Shown here in pieces: positions 57,801-64,000 of a stretch of DNA of 64,000 bases. A program made the translations under genes and the position numbers. This DNA is from CG2-30-58-95 sp964618215 (GTDB taxonomy: Bacteria > Chloroflexota > Anaerolineae > Anaerolineales > Villigracilaceae): NCBI GenBank assembly GCA_964618215.1, contig CAZTZE010000015.1, positions 12,095 to 76,094 on the forward strand, given 5' to 3'. The notes below the pieces were generated by a model. That model ran no database searches. It saw only the letters and a list, made by a program, of their open reading frames with translations, and was not told where the DNA came from. How positions within the stretch are numbered: position 1 is the stretch's first letter; the number at the start of each line of letters is the position of its first letter.

Positions 57801-59842
57801 ACAAAAAACGCCATCTATCTCTGCGCCGAGTAGGCGCTGCCCTGAGTTCATCGAAGGGTGCTGCGCACAGCACCTACTCGGTCGCCATCTATTTGCCAAT
57901 AGCAATCGTGGTAGTTGTTTTGGGAATATTCCTTGTCCTAAATCAAGACAATGGTCACGTCCCGCAGGCGGTTTCCACCTCTGCGCCAACCGATACGCTG
58001 ACGCCACCTACCGCGACTGCGATCCCAACCTCGACTGTCACCAAGACGCCGGAGCTATTACAAGGGTCCACAGAAACGCCGTTTCCTCAAAGCGTCGAAG
58101 TGCAGACTTCCTACCCCCCGCCGCGCCCGCCTGAAAGCGGGGAGGCGTTTCGCTTCGAGAACGCGGCCAGCGCCACCTTCTCAGGCATGACCTATCGCAT
58201 CAGCCGCCTGCTGATCGCCAAAAGCGAAGTGCTGCCTCCTGAGTACTACGCCTACTCTCCGCTCCTGGCAGGCAAGCAGACCATCCTCTATGTGAAGCTG
58301 GAAGTCTCGAACGCCGGCGGGAAACGGGCGAGCGCCCCAGCCGCGGGCGTCTTGATCCTGGGCGATGGTACGCGGGCGCTGGACGCCTTTCGCCTGCGGG
58401 ACTACATCCAGGCCGGCACAGCCTTGCCTCACATCCGGAGCGATTATCTCAGTCCCGGAGAGGGGTATGTCATTGGCTTCTGGCTCGGCACGGATGCCGC
58501 GCCGAATGAGATCCGCGAATTGAAACTGGTACTCGATTGTCCGTCCGAGAGTGGCAAAGCGGAATGCCTAGGCGAGATTGGTCGTCCTCGCCGCGATGTG
58601 ATCCTGAACGCCAGTTTACGCAATGGCAAACCGCTTGAACCTGACGTATATGGCAAGGTGTCCGCCGATTCGAGGCTTGGGACGTACTCAACTATCTCCG
58701 GCTTGCAGGTTGAGATTGCCCGCCTTTTACTTGCTCCCCGTGAAGCTGTGCCGGAGATCGCCGAATATATGTCTGCGGATATTAAGACGGTGGCGCATCT
58801 TGTCTATCGCATCACCAACACGACCAGCGAACCGTTGAATTTGTACAGCCTTGAATCGGCGGGTGTCTATTGGAGATGGATGCCGGGCATGGAGCCGGGA
58901 GTTACGTTCCTCGAAGAATTTTACGCAGCCGGCCTCAGCTTGGGGAGAGAGATGGCCGACCGGCGCGTTATGCCGCCGATACAACCCGCGGAAACGATTG
59001 TGACCGGCATCTGGTTCGGCCTGCCCGCACCCATGAGCAAAATTACTTCCACGCTTTTGATAGCCGGCGGAAGAGTGACGCCCGCCGGGGTAGAACTCAG
59101 CCCGGAAACGGTGAGTCCTGAATCCATCCATCGTGAAACCTCAAAGCCGTGGGGATACCAGCCTTACCCGGCGCTCTTTCCAGCGCAGACTGCCATAGAA
59201 GTTGCTCTGCCGGAGAGCGAGATTTGCCAGGCAGGGCAGGCGCAAATCCAGGCTGCTTTGCAGGCTGCCATCCCGCCAGACCGGTGGGGGTTGAAGTACC
59301 AGACCAACGGCGCTTCTCCGCCGGAGATGAAATTCCTGGGCGTAACCAGCGGCGAGGTGGGCACGCTCATTGTTCCGGCGCGACAGCCTTTCGTGAATGA
59401 CATTCTGGACCTAACCCGCCTGTATTATCTACGGACTGACGGTTCGCTCGGCGAGCTCTGGACGGCGCTGGGAATGACCCGGCAGGTGCTTGGCAATCCA
59501 GGCTCTTACTCCAATTTCAACAACACCACGCAGTCGTGGCGATCCAGCCAGGAGGCGCAGGCGATCTTCTCACAGCCCGGTCAGGTCTATACGGTTGTTA
59601 TCAGCGACTGGTACGCCAAGCCCGACGGAGTGCATTGGGAACACTGCTACGAGAAAGGACGATACACCTTTTCATTCGTGTGCGATACCGGCTTGATGCT
59701 GGACGGGGGGATGAGCGCACAGTTCTTCGCCACCGGCGAGCCGTCTGAGGGTTGGCTGGCCTTCAACTGGGGAATTTATCCTCTTCCGAACAGCGATCCG
59801 GCTGGGCTGGCTCTGCCGGGTCTGTCCGAGGCGTGTCAATGA
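57797..59842 (+). CDS. large membrane-anchored extracellular protein, unknown
   Basis: 681 residues. N-terminal helix near residues 25-45, then a Thr/Pro-rich stalk ('DTLTPPTATAIPTSTVTKTP'). Two copies of a beta domain follow ('FSGMTYRISRLLIAKSEVLPPEY' and 'TISGLQVEIARLLLAPREAVPEI', each ending in 'IVTGIWFGLP'-like strands), and a C-terminal domain shared with the previous gene. TTG 57797 overlaps the upstream stop (TTGA) with AGGAG 10 bases before; ATG 57788 is too close to that site. Residues 10-28 come from a dispersed palindromic repeat. Confidence 0.6.
   Translation: MNKKRHLSLRRVGAALSSSKGAAHSTYSVAIYLPIAIVVVVLGIFLVLNQDNGHVPQAVSTSAPTDTLTPPTATAIPTSTVTKTPELLQGSTETPFPQSVEVQTSYPPPRPPESGEAFRFENAASATFSGMTYRISRLLIAKSEVLPPEYYAYSPLLAGKQTILYVKLEVSNAGGKRASAPAAGVLILGDGTRALDAFRLRDYIQAGTALPHIRSDYLSPGEGYVIGFWLGTDAAPNEIRELKLVLDCPSESGKAECLGEIGRPRRDVILNASLRNGKPLEPDVYGKVSADSRLGTYSTISGLQVEIARLLLAPREAVPEIAEYMSADIKTVAHLVYRITNTTSEPLNLYSLESAGVYWRWMPGMEPGVTFLEEFYAAGLSLGREMADRRVMPPIQPAETIVTGIWFGLPAPMSKITSTLLIAGGRVTPAGVELSPETVSPESIHRETSKPWGYQPYPALFPAQTAIEVALPESEICQAGQAQIQAALQAAIPPDRWGLKYQTNGASPPEMKFLGVTSGEVGTLIVPARQPFVNDILDLTRLYYLRTDGSLGELWTALGMTRQVLGNPGSYSNFNNTTQSWRSSQEAQAIFSQPGQVYTVVISDWYAKPDGVHWEHCYEKGRYTFSFVCDTGLMLDGGMSAQFFATGEPSEGWLAFNWGIYPLPNSDPAGLALPGLSEACQ
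57826..57881. repeat. dispersed palindromic element, full copy inside coding sequence
   Basis: Outer arms CCGAGTAGG (57826) and CACCTACTCGG (to 57881), with an inner hairpin around CCCTGAGTTCATCGAAGGG. Translated as RVGAALSSSKGAAHSTYSV near the N-terminus of the large surface protein. Partial copies at 52688-52723, 60926-60947 and 61870-61910. Confidence 0.85.
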
Positions 59843-60894
59843 CCCGTAGACGGATTTTCGGATTGAGCCTTATGGTCGCCGGTATTCTCGTTGTAGCCGG
59901 CGTCGCGCTGTTCTGGCCGTCTCAACAGGGCTGCGTGGGTGCGGGTTGCGGGGCCGGCAGCCAGTACTGCGCCAGCGGCTGTTGCCTGGGGACGACCGTG
60001 GTGGACAAGGTAATCGGCTGTTCTATCCGGACGTGGGGCTGCGCCCCGACTTGGAGCCTGTCGAATTACTTTGCCTGTGGCGGTGGTTGTGACGGCACCT
60101 ATGACCAGGGCGCTTGTTCGGCGACCTGGGTCAGCGTGCCTGTATACATAACTACGACCTGTTCACGGGACGTGTGCACCACATCCTGTGTGTGGAGATG
60201 GAGAGAAGTCTGTACCTGGAAGCAGGTGAAGTTCTGCCAGGGAAAATTTTGCTGGTACGAGTGGGAAAAAGTGTGCACGATAGAATGGTACCAAGTTTGC
60301 ACGACGACATGCGTCAAAGAGTACTACCCGTGTGAGGTGTTTTGGGGCTACGAGCAGCAGGTGTCCGCTTGCACGCGCGTGTCTTCATCGGCATGGACGA
60401 ATTGCTGCGGAGCAGCCCCGCCGCCGACCAACACACCAGTACCGCCACCCCCGCCGACCAACACGCCAGTACCACCACCCCCGCCAACCAATACGCCCGT
60501 ACCGCCGACGGCTACGCCAGTACCGCCCACAGCTACGCCGACAGTTGCGCCACTGGTGGTAAGCCTCACCCCGCAGCACGGCTCGCTCGTGCTGTATGGG
60601 CCGAAACTCGGCCTGCCAGCGCAAACCCTGAACGGGACGATCAGCGGCGGAACGCTGCCGTACGCGGTCACGCTTTACGTCCAGCGCCCGGATAACACGA
60701 CGGCCACATACAACCTGTCCCCGGCGGGCAATTACAGTTTCACTCCCGCCGATGCCGGAGACACATATTTCGGCACAACAATGCTTGGAACATGGCGCGC
60801 CTGGTTTACAGTTACCGACTCTGGCGCGCGCAGCGCGACCAGCAACACGGTCATGTGGGTGGTTGTTTGGTATCCTGTTCACGGAGTCCCGTAG
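59839..60894 (+). CDS. cysteine-rich surface protein with Pro/Thr stalk
   Basis: 351 residues. N-terminal helix 7-26, then about 155 residues with 23 cysteines ('GCVGAGCGAGSQYCASGCCLG', many W/Y). Then a repeated stalk, PPPPTNTPVP, encoded by 33-36 base repeats (60418-60550), and a C-terminal Ig/CARDB-like domain ('ISGGTLPYAVTLYVQRPDNT'). ATGA overlap with the previous gene. Probably disulphide-rich and extracellular; candidate adhesin or pilus tip. No known family. Confidence 0.6.
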   Translation: MTRRRIFGLSLMVAGILVVAGVALFWPSQQGCVGAGCGAGSQYCASGCCLGTTVVDKVIGCSIRTWGCAPTWSLSNYFACGGGCDGTYDQGACSATWVSVPVYITTTCSRDVCTTSCVWRWREVCTWKQVKFCQGKFCWYEWEKVCTIEWYQVCTTTCVKEYYPCEVFWGYEQQVSACTRVSSSAWTNCCGAAPPPTNTPVPPPPPTNTPVPPPPPTNTPVPPTATPVPPTATPTVAPLVVSLTPQHGSLVLYGPKLGLPAQTLNGTISGGTLPYAVTLYVQRPDNTTATYNLSPAGNYSFTPADAGDTYFGTTMLGTWRAWFTVTDSGARSATSNTVMWVVVWYPVHGVP

Positions 60895-60910
60895 AAGGAG
60901 CTGGACAAAC

Positions 60911-61108
60911 ATGCTAAGAAATACTCTGCGCAGCACCTACTCGGTCGATATTCTTCTCGGCCTGGCAATATTGGCAAGTAGCACGCCGACCACTATGATC
61001 AACGGGCGCGCAATTGTCGGGGCGTTGCCCTGGGAGACGTTCGAGCGATTGCTGAGCGAAGCGTTCGTTGTCAGCGGAGCATTCGTTGTCACGGAGACTT
61101 TGCCATGA
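60911..61108 (+). CDS. small hydrophobic protein built partly from the dispersed repeat
   Basis: 65 residues: 'MLRNTLRSTYSVDILLGLAI', then a polar C-terminus. The first codons are the right end of the palindromic element (60926-60947). AAGGAG ten bases before ATG. ATGA overlap with the prepilin peptidase. May be an eroded pilin or repeat-made filler. Confidence 0.4.
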   Translation: MLRNTLRSTYSVDILLGLAILASSTPTTMINGRAIVGALPWETFERLLSEAFVVSGAFVVTETLP

Positions 61109-61704
61109 GTTCCTTCGCGTTGAGCACTCAGGTCGAAATGATACAGATTGCTCTGCCCTGGCTCTTGCTCGCCTGGCTGACCCTGGAAGCGATCTGGGAC
61201 CTGCGTAACCAGAATGTCCCCGTCTGGTTCTCGTTGGTCATGCTGCTTCCCGCGCTGGCGTTGACTTTCTTAGTTTCGCCCTGGGCAGCGATCCTGGCTG
61301 CCATTTCGCTAGTTTCGACCGAGATCCGTCACCGCCTGCACATGGCCGGCACGCTTGGCATGTACTTGCCGGTTGGCATGATTGCTGTGGTCGCCCCCGA
61401 ATATCTGCCGCTGATTATCGGCTGGGGGGCGCTGATGATCGCGTGGCAACTGGGGGGCATCGGCGGGGCGGATGCGCTGGCCGGATTATCCCTCATGCTC
61501 TTTTTCCCATCCTGGGAGATGCTGGCATCCATAGTGGCGGGCATCCTGATCTGGTCGGTGGCACTGCTTATTTTGCGCTACGGCCGATCTGCCGGGCTGC
61601 GTCTGTGGACGGTGGCCTCCACTCGCGCTGCTGGAACACAGGCAGCCGGCATCGGAGCTTATGCGTTGGCCGCGCTGATCTTCGGCGCGATGGGATGTTT
61701 CTAA
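61105..61704 (+). CDS. prepilin peptidase, CpaA/TadV-like (A24)
   Basis: 199 residues, six or seven helices. Catalytic Asp 1 in 'LTLEAIWDLRNQNVPVWFS' and Asp 2 in 'LGGIGGADALAGLSL' (the G-x-G-D motif appears as GGAD). Without the N-terminal cysteine domain, as in TadV. It would cut the leaders of the pilins and TadE/G in this operon. Confidence 0.8.
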   Translation: MSSFALSTQVEMIQIALPWLLLAWLTLEAIWDLRNQNVPVWFSLVMLLPALALTFLVSPWAAILAAISLVSTEIRHRLHMAGTLGMYLPVGMIAVVAPEYLPLIIGWGALMIAWQLGGIGGADALAGLSLMLFFPSWEMLASIVAGILIWSVALLILRYGRSAGLRLWTVASTRAAGTQAAGIGAYALAALIFGAMGCF

Positions 61705-61717
61705 CAAGGAGGTGCAA

Positions 61718-62980
61718 ATGAGCATTCGACTGTTGACTTCTTCCTGGGGACGCTCCTGGGGCGCAATGTTCCAGCGCCGGCTCACCCAGCCGCTGGTATT
61801 CAGCTATCCGCTCGCCGCCCCCAGGCTGTTCCACACCTTTTTTTGTCCGCCGCTGAGGATCGCCGCTTACCGAGTAGGCGCTGCCCTGAGTTCATCGAAG
61901 GGTGCTGCGCATGATGACGGCCTGGAAAAAGTCTTTGATCGGGTCGTTCCCCCTTGGCGGTTTGTCCGTATCCCCAAAGCCCTCTTTGTCGTCGAGGTCA
62001 ATCCGGGCGACGATCTGCCTGATGATGCTGTCAAATCACTATACGCAGTACCTAACCGGTGCGAAACCGGCCAAACGCCGCCCCCGGACGGCGCATGGGA
62101 AGCGAACGTTTCGCTGGACAGCTTGCTCTTTGCCTTGTTTGCCCAGGCGGTAGCTGACATGCGCCGGGTGCATGAGGCGCATCAAAAGAGAGGCGTTGTG
62201 GAGTCGGATGCGATGAGAGAGCAATTCCCGGTCTGGCTGCGCGGCAGGATCGCAAGTTCAGCCGGCTTTCTCATGGACTTTGCCGGCGTCTACGACATCC
62301 CGCGCCCGGCCTTCTCGCTTGCCCGTCAGGTCTTGCATACGGAAACCCCTTTTATGGATGAAATTTTGGCAGCGGGAATCGCCGGCGTTCCCTGGCAAAA
62401 GGACTTCGCGAACGAATGTTTACGCTGCGGCAGGCCCGCCTCTTGGCGGCCAGCGCTCACTGCGCCGGATGGGATGCCTGTCGAAGCCGCCTGGCGCTAT
62501 CTGCGCCCGGAGAACGCCGTTCCGTTATGCAATAAGTGCGCTGCCCGCCTCGACTGGAACAAGAGAGAGACCGTGCGCACGGATGCCGCTTGGGGACTCT
62601 GGGGGCTGCGTTACGAGGCGCTCTGGCAATGGCATCGGGCATGGCTGGAAAATAAACTGCCGCCATGGGATCGCTGCGAACATCCACTCTGGCCGCATGA
62701 ATTTGGCGGCAACGCCTGGGCGGACGGCAGCGGGAGGGTGATGGACGCCAGTCCGCGTCCGCCTAAAGGCGTGCGCCGCCTCAAGCGCCATCAGGATGCG
62801 CTCGCGCGCTTCCTGAACGCCGGGCCTGCCCTGCCTGCCTGTTCTCCCGCAAGGACACACCTGCACTTGCAGCAGGTGCAAGTGTCGGGACGATGTGGCG
62901 GCCAGGCCAGGGAGTTCATCGAAGGGAACGAAGGGACACCAAAAAAACACCCCCGGCCGATATGTGATAAATTGAATTAA
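61718..62980 (+). CDS. zinc-ribbon-like protein, unknown
   Basis: 420 residues. Two C-x2-C pairs ('CLRCGRPASW' and 'PLCNKCAARLDW') about 50 apart suggest a zinc site around residue 230-290. Trp-rich middle ('WGLWGLRYEALWQWHRAWLENKLPPWD'). N-terminal residues about 50-65 derive from the dispersed repeat (61870-61910), and the end (62850-62980) reads repeat-like DNA, so both ends may be non-native. AAGGAGGT 5 bases before ATG 61718. Confidence 0.5.
   Translation: MSIRLLTSSWGRSWGAMFQRRLTQPLVFSYPLAAPRLFHTFFCPPLRIAAYRVGAALSSSKGAAHDDGLEKVFDRVVPPWRFVRIPKALFVVEVNPGDDLPDDAVKSLYAVPNRCETGQTPPPDGAWEANVSLDSLLFALFAQAVADMRRVHEAHQKRGVVESDAMREQFPVWLRGRIASSAGFLMDFAGVYDIPRPAFSLARQVLHTETPFMDEILAAGIAGVPWQKDFANECLRCGRPASWRPALTAPDGMPVEAAWRYLRPENAVPLCNKCAARLDWNKRETVRTDAAWGLWGLRYEALWQWHRAWLENKLPPWDRCEHPLWPHEFGGNAWADGSGRVMDASPRPPKGVRRLKRHQDALARFLNAGPALPACSPARTHLHLQQVQVSGRCGGQAREFIEGNEGTPKKHPRPICDKLN
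61870..61910. repeat. dispersed palindromic element, partial copy
   Basis: CCGAGTAGGCGCTGCC onwards, identical to the left 41 bases of 57826-57881; the right arm is missing. Read as RVGAALSSSKGAA in the zinc-ribbon protein. Confidence 0.85.
62864..62884. repeat. small hairpin near the 3' end of the zinc-ribbon gene
   Basis: CACTTGC (62864-62870) and GCAAGTG (62878-62884), 7-base loop. Further on, GAGTTCATCGAAGGGAACGA at about 62911 echoes the core of the dispersed element. Confidence 0.5.
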
Positions 62981-63019
62981 TGCCGCTCAATTCAGAAATA
63001 CTCTCGATGGAGAACTGAC

Positions 63020-63901
63020 ATGACTTTTCTGGCCTTCCTTGCCGCTCTCAGCTTGGGCGTCCTGGCGTTCGAACTGGCCTCGGCGTTGCAAACCGCCCTG
63101 GGCACATTCGGCAGTCACAACCGCCTCACAGGCGCGCGCGTAGAGAACATAAACCAGCCCGCGATACGTCGCCGTTCCACCTGGGAAGGGCTGCTGCTGG
63201 CGGTTTTTCCAGCCCGCTTCGATGTCTCCCAGGCGAAGGACGCCGCAAAAGTGACCAGCCTGCTGAGGCGGGCAGGATACCCGTATGACACGCCGGGCGA
63301 GTTTTACGCGGCGGCCATGCGGATGTTCAGCATCTACCTGGTCATTGGCGGCCTGCTGGCGGGTGCGATGGTGTTCCTGAAAATGCCGCTGGCTGCGCCC
63401 GCGCTGGTTTTGATCTTCGTCTTCCTGGGCTTGCGCCGTCCCTACGTCCGCCTGAGAATGCTGGCGAAAAAGAGAGCCGAAGCCATGCGCGGCAACATGC
63501 TGATCGGCCTGGCAACGCTGAATTCGCTGCTGTCTGCCGGCATGGGCGCGCAGGAAGCCCTGCGGCGCACGGCGAGTATAGGCGGGCCGTTCTGCAATCT
63601 GATGGGGCTGCTGGTGGCGCGCATGGAGATCGAGGACTTTAGCAAGGCCATCGAGGTTGTGCGGGCGCATTTGCCCGACCCGTCCGACATCGAAAGCGAA
63701 CTTTTCCTGCGGGACATCGAGGATTTCTTCGTCCGCAATCGTCCGCTGCTGTCCGGCGTCCATGCGCTGCAAGACGCTATGCACCGCAGCGTTCTGGAAG
63801 CCACCGAAGCCCGCGCCGCCCTGGTGCGGCAGCGCAGCGGGTTGTTCGGCATCCTGGCTGTCCTGGGACTGATCTTTTCGATGCTCTCTCCGTTTTGGTA
63901 G
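63020..63901 (+). CDS. TadB/TadC-like membrane protein (T2SSF-type)
   Basis: 293 residues. Helices at about 3-25, 105-145 and 275-292. T2SSF-type cytoplasmic segment: 'RRAGYPYDTPGEFYAAAMRMF', 'AEAMRGNMLIGLATLNSLLSAGMGAQEALRR', 'FVRNRPLLSGVHALQDAMHRS'. A third platform-like protein is unusual for one Tad operon. GGAGAACTGAC-ATG. Confidence 0.65.
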   Translation: MTFLAFLAALSLGVLAFELASALQTALGTFGSHNRLTGARVENINQPAIRRRSTWEGLLLAVFPARFDVSQAKDAAKVTSLLRRAGYPYDTPGEFYAAAMRMFSIYLVIGGLLAGAMVFLKMPLAAPALVLIFVFLGLRRPYVRLRMLAKKRAEAMRGNMLIGLATLNSLLSAGMGAQEALRRTASIGGPFCNLMGLLVARMEIEDFSKAIEVVRAHLPDPSDIESELFLRDIEDFFVRNRPLLSGVHALQDAMHRSVLEATEARAALVRQRSGLFGILAVLGLIFSMLSPFW

Positions 63902-63983
63902 GACACTGCCGGGACACCCCCCTGCAAAACGATGTATGATTCTCACAAGAAAATTCCAACATTCACTTTCACAGGAGGCTAAT

Positions 63984-64000
63984 ATGTTTCACTCTTTCAT
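63984..64000 (+). CDS. start of the next gene, cut by the window end
   Basis: ATG at 63984 with CAGGAGGCTAAT upstream; the first codons are Met-Phe-His-Ser-Phe. The Met-Phe-x-His-like start recalls the two pilins, but five codons are not enough to decide. Confidence 0.5.

Noticed and set aside
1..64000. tRNA, rRNA or riboswitch genes
   Set aside because: No cloverleaf with conserved TΨC arm, no rRNA segment and no known riboswitch core was recognised in the intergenic parts.

Overview
The window reads as a piece of a Chloroflexota (Anaerolineae-like) genome. I base this on gene types and on memory of the group, not on any search: a very large MalT-type LuxR regulator with its small companion protein, stand-alone SDR and MDR oxidoreductases, a rifampin-phosphotransferase-like PEP enzyme, a GH13_18 / GH63-like glycosylglycerate locus, and a DnaA-N-domain replication protein beside a Tad-type pilus operon. 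Both strands are densely coded, with many ATGA, GTGA and TAATG junctions. No rRNA, tRNA or CRISPR array was recognised.

Positions 1-31976 are an accessory region bracketed by two halves of a class III aminotransferase gene: the N-terminal/middle part at 1-486 and the C-terminal part at about 31647-31976, same strand, in the right order. Between them lie an IS1182-like element (520-2387), a scrambled methyltransferase/hydrolase/TudS-like group (2480-4137), two alpha/beta hydrolases with a MarR regulator, a MerR-led run of a membrane methyltransferase, SDRs, a CPBP protease and an epimerase (6.5-11.3 kb), a MalT-like LuxR regulator, a cluster of small membrane proteins with repeated MDR reductases (15-23 kb), a MerR operon (nitroreductase, SDR, DUF385 protein), a TetR-SRPBCC-MFS regulon with two matching operators, and an RPH-like PEP enzyme. 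Several gene fragments and chimeric joints show that the region has been rearranged repeatedly.

Positions 32349-42180 hold one minus-strand operon: LacI regulator, sugar-binding lipoprotein, two ABC permeases, ABC ATPase, a GH63-like glycosylglycerate hydrolase, a GT4 glycosyltransferase and a GH13_18 sugar phosphorylase. The most economical reading is uptake and processing of glucosylglycerate or a related compatible solute. LacI operators sit inside the operon promoter.

Positions 42262-43800 are a scrap zone: a glgA C-terminal fragment fused to a decayed transposase, then two strong terminators.

Positions 43897-64000 look like a plasmid-derived or integrative element: ParA, an unknown partner, an iteron cluster, a Rep protein with a DnaA N-terminal domain and seven phased DNA repeats inside its gene, then a Tad/Flp-type secretion operon (TadZ/CpaE, CpaB, CpaF, TadB, TadC, two tiny pilins, TadE, TadG, M23 peptidase, three unusual surface proteins, a prepilin peptidase, a second TadB/C-like protein). 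A palindromic dispersed repeat has inserted into, or lies at the 5' ends of, several genes of this operon. The element runs off the right end of the window.
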